Source of the DNA: an uncultured Macellibacteroides sp.
GTDB lineage: Bacteria; Bacteroidota; Bacteroidia; Bacteroidales; Tannerellaceae
Assembly (NCBI RefSeq): GCF_963667135.1
Contig: NZ_OY762974.1
Location: forward strand, 1,364,001-1,428,000
Reading direction: 5' to 3'
DNA: 64,000 nt
The position numbers were made by a program, and so were the translations under genes. The notes beneath the pieces were generated by a model that made no database searches, had not been told where the DNA came from, and saw only the letters and a list, made by a program, of their open reading frames with translations. The first letter of the stretch is position 1. The number at the start of each line of letters is the position of its first letter. Positions 37,532 to 46,296 of the stretch are shown piece after piece.

Positions 37532-39544
37532 TCAATTTGTCGTTTTATCTTCATCAGCAACCGCATCTTCCCAATTATCCCATTTAGGAGTAGCCGGGTC
37601 GTACCCTTCATAACCATAGTTCTGACTCAGTATACCTTTGTTGTTAGCCGTAATTGCCGCATAAGGAATTGGCCAATAAAGATTCTTTTTGTCCATGGTA
37701 TAATTGGGATTACTGTTACCGGTAGCATCAATCTGCACAGCACCCTTGTTATACATGCTGTAGTGAAAAATGCGTTGATACCAATAACTTCCCCCCGCTG
37801 GATCAACCCCGCTTTGCTTGTCGAAGTTATCAAGGGTATAAATGTTCCCCCATTCGTCGGGTTTACCACTACGTGCAAGACAAAGCGACACACGAGTCAG
37901 TTCCACATTACGCCATTCTTCCCAAAACAATTCACGGGCACGCTCATTCATAATGTCTCCAATGGTAACAGCCCCTTTATACAACTCGGCACATTTTGCC
38001 CTCTGTCTCAGTACATTCAAATCATCCTTAATTGTAGCATCGTTCTCATTCATGTAATATTTGGCCTCTGCCCGAAGAAGATACGCTTCCGCCAAACGAT
38101 AAAGATACCAATCGGCAATACCGCCGTTCGTTGCACCTCTGTTACCATCGGAACCTCCTATGTTCGCTTCATTCATAGGGTCATCCAAATACAATTTGTA
38201 ATGGGGGAAATCGAACCATCGGCGAATGGTGTCGCTACACAACAGCGTACCGTTTGAAGGATTATACAGTTTGATGTACTTACCAAATTCCGATGATGCT
38301 TTGTTATTTACATAGAAAGAATCCATACGCATCCAGTTACCCACTTCCGAATTGTGGCGCAAGTCAGCGTTATCCACCACACCATTCACATTCCACAAAG
38401 CATTGGTATAAAAATAAGTAGGACGGAATGTTGCAATACCACGTCCAAATGCCCTCATATAATCATACTTCGGATTATAATCGGCATGGTTCCGCTTTAA
38501 ATTCAGCATAGCCTGTTTACCATCCTTCGTTTTTACCCTACCATCGAAAAACATAGGATACAAAATACGCATTGTAAGCATTTTAACAAAGGACTCCTGA
38601 TCCGAACCACGATTTGGCATACCCATGATAACCTCCTTATTGGCAGAGATAAGCTTGTTCTCGGCTCGATGTAAATCCCAGATCACATTACGGGTAATCT
38701 TCCATGTCTGCGGCTCTCCACCGTCATTAAATGTACCAAAGTTATTTTGCATGAGCGAAAAGCCCGACTGATCAATCAAGATATCAGTTTGCTCTTTGGC
38801 TTTGGCATACTCGCCCATGGCCAGATAACACTTGGCCAACAACATGCGACACGCACCCTTGTTCACCATACCAATCATACTCATGTTTTTTTGATCGGGC
38901 ACCCATTGCACAGCAAACTCCATATCCTTGGTAATCATTTGCAGAATAGCATCACGCTTTGTGCTGCGGTAATTCTGCTTAGGAACCTCCAGCACCTTGG
39001 TTACAAGAGGCACATCACCAAATTGAAACACCAAAGACATATAACGGAAGGCACGATGAAAATAAGCCCTTCCTTTATAGGCGTTTTTTGTAGCATCATC
39101 TAAGCTCTCAACATTATCCACAAACTGAATAACAGTATTAGCATACATGATCCCTTTATAAGATTCTTCCCAAAAAAACCAGATACTGTTTGTCCTGTCA
39201 AGATTTTGCTGCGTAGTTTCACTTGTAGGCGTGAGCATATTGGCCACATCGCAGAGCATATTTCGCTTGTCGGTCGCACTGGCAACCATCAAATCGGAAA
39301 AGATATACTCCGTTCCAAGGGAAAGCATTTCGTTATGATCGGTCGCCCAATACAGTTTAAGGTGACGGTCACATATCGCCATGGCCGACATCAAGCCCGT
39401 TTCGGTACTGAATGTGGCCCCCGGTTCGTAAAACGACAGAGGTTCGGGCTTCAAAAATTCCTCTTCGCAGCTGCTAAACAACATTAAGCTGCCCATGACT
39501 ATGGCGAGGCATATACGATTCAATTTATGAGTTATCAATTTCAT
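37532..39544 (-). CDS. SusD/RagB-like surface lipoprotein
   Basis: 670 residues, the largest SusD here. Lipobox LMLFSSCEEEFLKPEP; typical helical body (YKGIMYANTVIQFVDNVESLDDATKNAYKGRAYFHRA region, read in pieces) and the C-terminal signature ADWYLYRLAEAYLLRAEAKYY, VLRQRAKCAELYKG, ERARELFWEEWRNVELTRV. Starts 17 nt after the susC stop and ends just before the GH105 gene, so susC-susD-GH105 is probably one transcript under the sigma/FecR pair further upstream. Confidence 0.95.
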   Translation of the reverse strand: MKLITHKLNRICLAIVMGSLMLFSSCEEEFLKPEPLSFYEPGATFSTETGLMSAMAICDRHLKLYWATDHNEMLSLGTEYIFSDLMVASATDKRNMLCDVANMLTPTSETTQQNLDRTNSIWFFWEESYKGIMYANTVIQFVDNVESLDDATKNAYKGRAYFHRAFRYMSLVFQFGDVPLVTKVLEVPKQNYRSTKRDAILQMITKDMEFAVQWVPDQKNMSMIGMVNKGACRMLLAKCYLAMGEYAKAKEQTDILIDQSGFSLMQNNFGTFNDGGEPQTWKITRNVIWDLHRAENKLISANKEVIMGMPNRGSDQESFVKMLTMRILYPMFFDGRVKTKDGKQAMLNLKRNHADYNPKYDYMRAFGRGIATFRPTYFYTNALWNVNGVVDNADLRHNSEVGNWMRMDSFYVNNKASSEFGKYIKLYNPSNGTLLCSDTIRRWFDFPHYKLYLDDPMNEANIGGSDGNRGATNGGIADWYLYRLAEAYLLRAEAKYYMNENDATIKDDLNVLRQRAKCAELYKGAVTIGDIMNERARELFWEEWRNVELTRVSLCLARSGKPDEWGNIYTLDNFDKQSGVDPAGGSYWYQRIFHYSMYNKGAVQIDATGNSNPNYTMDKKNLYWPIPYAAITANNKGILSQNYGYEGYDPATPKWDNWEDAVADEDKTTN

Positions 39545-39561
39545 TTCTGTTACTATTAAAG

Positions 39562-42500
39562 TTAAAAAGATAAATTCAATCCCAATGAATAAACACGTGT
39601 GGCCAATCCGCCGGTTTCAGGATCACCGTATTCCCAGTCTTTTGCCCAGACTGCAACGTTACGGATATTGCCATACACCTTCACACGTTCAACATCCAGT
39701 TTTGATGTCCACTTTTTCGGAAGCGTATAACCCACCGAAATATTGTCAAGACGAATAAACGAGCGGTCGTACAATTTTTCTGCTCCTGCAGCACCCGTAG
39801 GTCCCTTAGCCTCAATACGCGCGTACTTGTTGGTAGGGTTATCAATTGTCCAGTATTCTTTGGCAGGCAGATTTAACAAACCGTAATTCAAACGCCCGCC
39901 ATCGTCATCATTATTAAGATAATTACCCGACAAACTTTTGTGTCCCATTCTGGAATAGATGTTAAACGAAACACTGAGGTTTTGCCAAAATACAAACTCG
40001 TTGCGAATAGACCAATGAATAGGCGGTGTAGTTTGTCCGAGAAACTCCTTATCCTTATCATTATACACAGGCACTACAGTACCATCGGCCTTAACCACAT
40101 CGTCGGCCGTATAATTGTTCGCCACTTTCGGATCGCCGGGTACCTGTCCATATTTTTTGGCTTCCTCAACCTCATTGGCCTGCCAGATTCCCTTAACACG
40201 ATAGTTCCATATCGAGCTGATAGGCTGTCCGATAAACCATCCGTTTGATATATCGTCCATTTCTTTCGTCCCGATAACATTCCCTTGTGCATCAAGTGTA
40301 TTCTGGTTCTCGTAATAAAGATGCTTAATCTCATTCTTGTTATATGAGAAACCCAAAGTGGTAGTCCATTCCAGCGTTCTATTCTTGATATTAAGCGTCC
40401 TTAATGAAATTTCAAACCCACGGTTATCTACCTGACCCAAATTGGTTGTAATGTTTGTAAATCCGGTAAAACTTGGCAGACGCTGATTCATAATCATATC
40501 ATTGGTACGCATGTCGTAGTATTCCAGACTTCCCGAAATACGGTCGTTTAGAAACCCAAAATCAAGTCCAAAGTTCCATGATGCGGTTTTTTCCCACTGC
40601 AAATTAGGATTTGCCAACCTGTCGGCCATTAAATAACGCATTAACTCCAATTCACCCGCCTGGTTAAGATATCCTTGCATTTTACCGGCGCCTTCGTAAA
40701 GATTAGCCAGTGCTACATAAGGATTATCCAGCGAGCGGTTTCCATTTTTACCGTAAGAGGCGCGCAATTTACCAGTGTTCATAATATGCTCCCATTTGAA
40801 GAATTTTTCATCTGCAAACGACCAGGCCAACGCCACTGAAGGGAAAGTAGCATATGGATTAGAAGCCCCGAATGCAGAATAACCATCCCGACGGATCGAT
40901 GTGGTAAGCATATACCGGTTGTCGTACGAATAAAACAAACGAGCCAACAACGCATCTGCCGTCTGACGTGAGTCGCTGGACGAGTAAGAACTGTTTTCTT
41001 TGCTTCCGTTCTTGGTATTATGGAATCCTAACGCATCAGACGGCAAGATATTACGAGCCTCAATACGGTCGGTCCACGAACTACGTTCCTCGGCTTCCTG
41101 CACCAACGTCAGGATGGTACGATGTTTTTCTTTGAACGTATTTTCCCAGGTAATGGTGTTATTTAACGACCAGTCAAAGTTCTTAGTCTGCTCGCGGTTA
41201 GCACCCCGATCTACAGGATTAGAGTCCGGCAAGGAAGCCGACATAAAATAACGATCATAAAAGAATTGATAGCGGGGCGAAGCATTAAACGTGTAAGTAA
41301 CATTAAAAGGTAATAAAACCTTCGCGTTCAAAATACTGTTAAGCACCGTATATCCCTTTTCCAGTTCCAGGTATTGCTTCTGAAAATCGTAGTTATAACC
41401 CCTTTGGTTATAATCGGAACTCAGCGGATACTGCACAAGATTGCCCGCTTCATCCGTATAATCGGCATAAGGACTGTTACGTAACGATTGATCCAGATCC
41501 ATATCGATATTACCATCCGAGCGGTCCTGAAAGTTTACATTGGCACCAATTTCGAACCACTTGTTCACCTTAGCGTCTATTTTCATGTTTGCGCGCACGG
41601 CTCGGTACGCATCACTAACAACAACGCCCTCATTATTCAAATAGCCCATAGATAAATAATAGTTTACCTTTTCACTGGCACCACTTACGCTGGCATTATA
41701 ATCTTGATTGAAACCCGTTCGGAAACTTTTCTTAGCCCAATCAACGGTTTTACCAGCCAGGTAATTCTCAAGCGCATTACCTTTAAAGCCAATTCGTTTC
41801 GCCCAGATGCTCAAGTCGGACTCATCACTCTCATTAGAAGTATAAGCACGCCAATTATCGATGGAAACCGAAGAAGACAGCTGATCCGGACGCATAAAAT
41901 AGCCAGGCTGACTAGCATAAACGCCGGTTTGATAAGCATCATAAGCCCCGGTCTGAGGATTTACACCATACGTATTTTTTGTGAACCAATCCTGGCGATG
42001 TTGTAAATAAGCATCCGTGCCGAATCTTTCGCGGTACGTACTCGTTTCCGTCCACCCGATATTCGTGGTAACATTAATAACCGGTTTACCCTGCTTACCC
42101 TTTTTGGTAACGATAATGATAACACCACTTGCCGCCCGGGCGCCATAAATAGCCGTTGCCGAAGCATCTTTAAGAATATCAATCTGAGCAATATCGTCGG
42201 GGTTTATTTCCGAAAGCTCACCATAAAAAATCATTCCATCCAGGATAAGTAACGGATTGTTGTGCCCACCATCGGTATAAACCGAACGCTGTCCGCGTAG
42301 CATCATGGAACCTCCCCCTTTGGCCGAAGCTTCATAACCTACCTGCAAACCCGGAGTACCCCTCAGGATATCCTGCACTGTTTTTGGCGTTTCGTTCGCG
42401 ATATTACCCGGACGAATCTGCAAAATGGAACCGGTCAGGTCCTTTTTCCGCATCGTACCGTAACCTACCACCACCACTTCTTCCAAATTCATTAAATCCT

Positions 42501-43125
42501 CCTTCATAACAACACGGATATCAGACTGATCCCGAACCGTTACATTCTGAGGCACATACCCAATGAAAGACACTTGTAACACGACCCCATTAGAAGGAAC
42601 CTGCAAGCTAAATGCCCCATTTATATCGGAAATCACCCCGTTGGTAGTCCCCTTTTCAATAACACTGGCACCGATGATAAACTCGCCCTTCTCGTCGGTA
42701 ACAATACCTTTGATAAGCCTTTTGTTTACCTGCTGTCTCTCTGCCGAACGAGAAGTTCCCGGTTTGTAAATCAATATTACATTATTTTCTACCGAGTAAG
42801 CTAAATTCTGATTTTTTAAAAGGAGATTGAGTACATTATCTACCGAGTTATCGCGCACATTTAATGTCACACGTTCACTATCGTTCAATTCTTTGTTGTT
42901 GTAAAGAAACGAGACGTTTGTTTGCTTCTTAATTTCCAAAAGGACCTCCTTGATGGTCCCGTTTTCTATGTTCAGATCCAATTTCATATTTTGTGAAAAA
43001 GAAGTGGATGCCACCATGGAAAAGGTTGAAATGATTATAAAAAGAGTGAATAATTTCATGGTTCTTAGTATTTTCTTTGAAGTAAAAAAATAGCCGTAAA
43101 ACCTTCCTATAAAAGATTTTTTCAT
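39562..43125 (-). CDS. SusC-like TonB-dependent transporter with STN domain (sigma-regulated)
   Basis: About 1,187 residues from ATG at 43125 (MKKSFIGRFYGYFFTSKKIL); the frame opens 25 residues earlier, but that extension is atypical. The N-terminal stretch then has a signal segment MKLFTLFIIISTFSMVASTS, the STN domain (LDLNIENGTIKEVLLEIKKQ, FLYNNKELND), a carboxypeptidase-regulatory Ig-like domain, the TonB-box line LEEVVVVGYGTMRKKDLTG, the plug and the barrel ending LNLSF. The start of its STN region is closely repeated in the relic gene at 46063-46296. It works with the SusD downstream and signals to the FecR protein encoded upstream. Confidence 0.95.
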   Translation of the reverse strand: MKKSFIGRFYGYFFTSKKILRTMKLFTLFIIISTFSMVASTSFSQNMKLDLNIENGTIKEVLLEIKKQTNVSFLYNNKELNDSERVTLNVRDNSVDNVLNLLLKNQNLAYSVENNVILIYKPGTSRSAERQQVNKRLIKGIVTDEKGEFIIGASVIEKGTTNGVISDINGAFSLQVPSNGVVLQVSFIGYVPQNVTVRDQSDIRVVMKEDLMNLEEVVVVGYGTMRKKDLTGSILQIRPGNIANETPKTVQDILRGTPGLQVGYEASAKGGGSMMLRGQRSVYTDGGHNNPLLILDGMIFYGELSEINPDDIAQIDILKDASATAIYGARAASGVIIIVTKKGKQGKPVINVTTNIGWTETSTYRERFGTDAYLQHRQDWFTKNTYGVNPQTGAYDAYQTGVYASQPGYFMRPDQLSSSVSIDNWRAYTSNESDESDLSIWAKRIGFKGNALENYLAGKTVDWAKKSFRTGFNQDYNASVSGASEKVNYYLSMGYLNNEGVVVSDAYRAVRANMKIDAKVNKWFEIGANVNFQDRSDGNIDMDLDQSLRNSPYADYTDEAGNLVQYPLSSDYNQRGYNYDFQKQYLELEKGYTVLNSILNAKVLLPFNVTYTFNASPRYQFFYDRYFMSASLPDSNPVDRGANREQTKNFDWSLNNTITWENTFKEKHRTILTLVQEAEERSSWTDRIEARNILPSDALGFHNTKNGSKENSSYSSSDSRQTADALLARLFYSYDNRYMLTTSIRRDGYSAFGASNPYATFPSVALAWSFADEKFFKWEHIMNTGKLRASYGKNGNRSLDNPYVALANLYEGAGKMQGYLNQAGELELMRYLMADRLANPNLQWEKTASWNFGLDFGFLNDRISGSLEYYDMRTNDMIMNQRLPSFTGFTNITTNLGQVDNRGFEISLRTLNIKNRTLEWTTTLGFSYNKNEIKHLYYENQNTLDAQGNVIGTKEMDDISNGWFIGQPISSIWNYRVKGIWQANEVEEAKKYGQVPGDPKVANNYTADDVVKADGTVVPVYNDKDKEFLGQTTPPIHWSIRNEFVFWQNLSVSFNIYSRMGHKSLSGNYLNNDDDGGRLNYGLLNLPAKEYWTIDNPTNKYARIEAKGPTGAAGAEKLYDRSFIRLDNISVGYTLPKKWTSKLDVERVKVYGNIRNVAVWAKDWEYGDPETGGLATRVYSLGLNLSF

Positions 43126-43266
43126 ACTTTTGTTATAAATTATAGTTAGAAAATCTGAGAATTTTAAAACTGTATGCTGAATCGGGAAATGTGTCCGCAT
43201 TTCCTGATTCTTTTTATTTTAAGAAGAATTCATTTGCTACTAAGTGATTTAAGGTTCAACAATTAT

Positions 43267-44262
43267 TTATTTTCTCTCAAATATTTCTATTCCATTATCC
43301 GTTTCACGATATTCGAAATTTCGTATTTTCTTAAACGAATTAAGTATATGAAAAAGCCCCTCCTGTTTACTAAAAAAGCCTGAGTACAACTGGTTCTCCA
43401 GGTTTGGAGACAAGATGGAGATCTTCACGCCATATTGTCGACCCAGAATCTTTATAATATCGATAAACTCTTCATTTTCAAAGAAACACTCCCCGTTCTT
43501 CCAGGAAGAATAAAGTTCCGATTTCACATCAGAAACAGCCGCTTTATTGGTCGTTTTGTCGAATACGAACTGCTGATCAGGCTTTAATAAAACCTCCTTG
43601 GCGGATGAATACTCCGGCCGATCAATCTTTACCCGAACCGATCCCTCCATAAGAGTCGTGATTACCTCCATGTCGTCATCATACGCCTTTATATCGAAAT
43701 GAGTACCCAACACCCTTATTTTCATCTGATCCGTCTCCACGATAAAAGGATGCTTAGCATCTTTGGCAACCTCAAAATAGGCCTCCCCGTTTAATGTAAC
43801 CACCCTGTTTCTGCCATCGAAAGACAAAGGATAACGAATAGACGACTCCGCATTTAGCTCAACCACCGTACCATCACTAAGAGTCAGGCGGGAAGTACTT
43901 CCGGCAGGAGTTTTCGACTCCACATAAACAGGCTCCACAAGCTCTGCATTCCAAAAAGTAAGTCCGCCAATGGCTAACAAAAGCGTAATGGAAGCCGCCG
44001 CCACATATTGCCACAGCCGCAGTTTTTTCTTTAGCTGCATCCGGCTTATCTTTTCCCGGGTCTGCCAATACACCCGTTCCTTAGCCGCTCCGGCCTTCAA
44101 TTCTACCTCTTGGCTGAAAGAAGTCTTCTTAAGCTTATCAAAAAACGTTTGGTTTTTGGTATCTTCAAGCAACCAATCATCAACCAACTGCTTTTCTTCA
44201 GCCGAATAAACTCCTCCCAGAACAGAAGAAATAGGTCCCCATATATCTTTATTGTTATCCAT
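43267..44262 (-). CDS. FecR-family anti-sigma factor (transmembrane)
   Basis: 331 residues. Cytoplasmic N-terminal part (about 1-80), one membrane helix (about 85-103, LWQYVAAASITLLLAIGGLTF), the periplasmic FecR domain (GSTSRLTLSDGTVVELNAES, GEAYFEVAKDAKHPFIV, IRVLGTHFDIKAY) and the C-terminal domain (NGECFFENEEFIDIIKILGRQYGVKI) that meets the STN domain of SusC. It lies between the sigma gene and susC on the minus strand, completing the second four-part signalling locus. Confidence 0.94.
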   Translation of the reverse strand: MDNNKDIWGPISSVLGGVYSAEEKQLVDDWLLEDTKNQTFFDKLKKTSFSQEVELKAGAAKERVYWQTREKISRMQLKKKLRLWQYVAAASITLLLAIGGLTFWNAELVEPVYVESKTPAGSTSRLTLSDGTVVELNAESSIRYPLSFDGRNRVVTLNGEAYFEVAKDAKHPFIVETDQMKIRVLGTHFDIKAYDDDMEVITTLMEGSVRVKIDRPEYSSAKEVLLKPDQQFVFDKTTNKAAVSDVKSELYSSWKNGECFFENEEFIDIIKILGRQYGVKISILSPNLENQLYSGFFSKQEGLFHILNSFKKIRNFEYRETDNGIEIFERK

Positions 44263-44370
44263 ATCAATCTTTTAACAACGGTTCTTAAAGAAACCCTCAC
44301 CTATAAAGAGTCTCAAAATAAAAAATACATCTAAGCGGTTTTCAATTATTTTTTGGAATCCCGAAAAAAA

Positions 44371-44928
44371 CTACAAAATGAAAAGAATAATATCCCCAAG
44401 ACGCTTGGTTAACTTCTTTATAGCCAGCACCATCTGCGCATTAACGGTTTTTTCGGATATGGATAGAATTTCTGCGATTTCTTTATATTTCAAACCCTCT
44501 TCGCGCGCCATCATAAAAATCAAACGGCATCGTTCAGGCAAATCATCAACAGCCTCTTTCAACGAAACCGTCAATTCCTTGTCGACTACCAAATATTCCG
44601 GATCTTCCTCATCCGCAAACCGGGCAGAAAGAGGATCCAGCTCAGTCAGGGTTATTTTACTCTCATTACGAAGATAATAAAAGGCCTTATTTTTGGTGAT
44701 TGTGTAAAGATACCGTTCAAAGAAATCAATCTGGGAAAGCTTTTCCCTACGTTGCCAAATAATGCAGAAAACATCGGAGACTATCTCCTCTATCAACAAA
44801 GAAGAATCCACAAAATAGGAAGCAAAGCGATATACCTGCAAATAATAACGGTCATAAAATAGCCTGAACGCATCATTATCACCTGCTGCAATCTGTTTCA
44901 ATAAAACATTCGTATTCTTTTCTTCCAT
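44371..44928 (-). CDS. ECF-type RNA polymerase sigma factor
   Basis: 185 residues from ATG at 44928 (MEEKNTNVLLKQIAAGDNDAF, the usual start). The frame is open for a further 32 residues upstream, but these do not resemble the family. Region 2 (RLFYDRYYLQVYRFASYFV ... IEEIVSDVFCIIWQRREKL) and region 4 HTH (LPERCRLIFMMAREEGLKYKEIAEILSISEKTVNAQMVLAIKKL, read in pieces) are complete. The minus-strand sequence TATTTTTG at 44957-44950 is a likely -7 element 22 nt before the start. Governs the FecR/SusC/SusD/GH105 genes that follow. Confidence 0.93.
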   Translation of the reverse strand: MEEKNTNVLLKQIAAGDNDAFRLFYDRYYLQVYRFASYFVDSSLLIEEIVSDVFCIIWQRREKLSQIDFFERYLYTITKNKAFYYLRNESKITLTELDPLSARFADEEDPEYLVVDKELTVSLKEAVDDLPERCRLIFMMAREEGLKYKEIAEILSISEKTVNAQMVLAIKKLTKRLGDIILFIL

Positions 44929-45198
44929 TACCTGGACCTCTCTTTGGGGCAAAAATACAACTTTTTTTGGATCTTTAACAGGCAACTTATAAATGACTTC
45001 AAAATCCAGATAATGAAACAGCAAGCGTTCATAAACCTTTTATCCTTCATCTCTGATGACAAAAAAAAGTTATGGAAAAGTTAAATAGTTAAATAATTTT
45101 ATATCTTTGAACTTTCTAATTAGCAAGTGCACACTTACTAACTGATAAAATCCTTTGAACACTCTTGAGAATTATAAAATAGATTGATTAACATCATT

Positions 45199-46050
45199 AT
45201 GGACATCCTACAATTTATACCATGCTTTATCTGTATTGCCATAGCTTTAATCGTTATGTTTCGCATGATGCACTATGCCAAATTTTACGCACCGTCTTAT
45301 TTCTTTTGGATAGGAGCTATTATAACCATTGTCGGCCTGATTTCACTTGTTCATCCATTATCTTTTCTGTTTATCTTGAACCGAACCATTGCAATTATTG
45401 TGATAGTAGAAGGCGTGCTTATTTCTGTAACATCGCTTCTTAGTCCGGTAACAATAAAGCATTCTGCAACCAATAATCAGAAAGCAGACGAATTATTGCC
45501 CGAGTACACTTTTAATGAAGTTCACGAAGTGCAAGTAAAAGCCTCTGTCGAAAGGGCAAAACAGATACTACAAACCACAGGAGTAAAAGATATTCCGGCA
45601 GCCCATTTATTGATGAAAATCAGAGGCATAGCCAACGAAGATGCAGATACGAGCAACTTTGCCGCAAAGAGCAATGTTAGTTCGGATACGGTTTCTACAC
45701 CCGATTTCAATTATTTTGTTGTATCGCCCAACGAATGGATTACGGGAATGATTCTAAAATCGGCCATCATAAGCAACGGCGACATGAAACCCGCACCGCC
45801 CGAAATTACATCGCTTCAACAATTTGCCTCATTTAACGAGCCCGGCTATGTAAAAGTAACCGCCAATTTCCGTTTTATCGCAACCGACCCCCATAACACC
45901 TTGCTAACCACCGAAACGCGCGTGAAAGGAATAACCCTGAACGACAACCGAACTTTCGGTTATTACTGGCGCATTATCTATCCCGGAAGCGCCATTATTC
46001 GCCGTGTGTGGTTAGATACAATAAAAAAGAGAGCCGAGAAAAAACAATAA
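45199..46050 (+). CDS. Membrane-anchored protein with SRPBCC-like C-terminal domain, unknown function
   Basis: About 283 residues from ATG at 45199 (a TTG at 45184 would add five). Three hydrophobic segments fill the first 85 residues, then a soluble domain: ASVERAKQILQTTGVKDIPAAH, FVVSPNEWITGMI, FASFNEPGYVKVTANFRF, LLTTETRVKGIT, YYWRIIYPGSAIIRRVWLDTI. This last run (acidic TETRV, then a tyrosine-rich line with PGS and IRR) is that of a widespread SRPBCC-like family of unknown function; I infer a ligand-binding helix-grip fold. TATCTTTG at 45102-45109 is a -7 element. No partner genes on its strand. Confidence 0.65.
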   Translation: MDILQFIPCFICIAIALIVMFRMMHYAKFYAPSYFFWIGAIITIVGLISLVHPLSFLFILNRTIAIIVIVEGVLISVTSLLSPVTIKHSATNNQKADELLPEYTFNEVHEVQVKASVERAKQILQTTGVKDIPAAHLLMKIRGIANEDADTSNFAAKSNVSSDTVSTPDFNYFVVSPNEWITGMILKSAIISNGDMKPAPPEITSLQQFASFNEPGYVKVTANFRFIATDPHNTLLTTETRVKGITLNDNRTFGYYWRIIYPGSAIIRRVWLDTIKKRAEKKQ

Positions 46051-46062
46051 TAGTTTTATAAC

Positions 46063-46296
46063 CTAACGCACCACTTCAACCGAGCTATCGCGTACCTGCA
46101 ATGTAACACGCGTACTATCGTTCAATTCCTTGTAATTGTAAAGAAACCGAACATTCGTCTGCTTCATAATATCCAAAAAGACCTACTTGAAAGTCCCGTT
46201 TTCTATGTTTAGATCCACTTTCGCATCTTGCGAAAAAGAACGGGACGCCACCATAGAAAAAGTCGAAATAAGAATAACAAGAGTAGTTAATTTCAT
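46063..46296 (-). pseudogene. Relic of a SusC-type STN domain, with internal stop
   Basis: Reading the minus strand from ATG at 46296 gives MKLTTLVILISTFSMVASRS, then FSQDAKVDLNIENGTFK, a TAG stop, then VFLDIMKQTNVRFLYNYKEL, NDSTRVTLQVRDSSVEVV and a stop at 46063. It follows the start of the SusC protein encoded at 39562-43125 (MKLFTLFIIISTFSMVAS ... LNIENGTIKEVLLEIKKQTN ... NDSERVTLNVRDNSVDNV) without gaps. The single stop replaces the Glu after FK, and the copy ends before the rest of the STN domain. The ATG overlaps the stop of the upstream gene as ATGA. It is probably a decayed partial duplication, not a working gene. Confidence 0.85.

Noticed and set aside
43126-43200. 25-residue N-terminal extension of the second STN-type SusC
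   Set aside because: The residues MRTHFPIQHTVLKF are not signal-like and precede the usual MKKSFIG start; treated as untranslated leader.
44929-45024. 32-residue N-terminal extension of the second ECF sigma factor
   Set aside because: The family begins at MEEKNTN; the -7 element at 44957-44950 would lie inside the extension.
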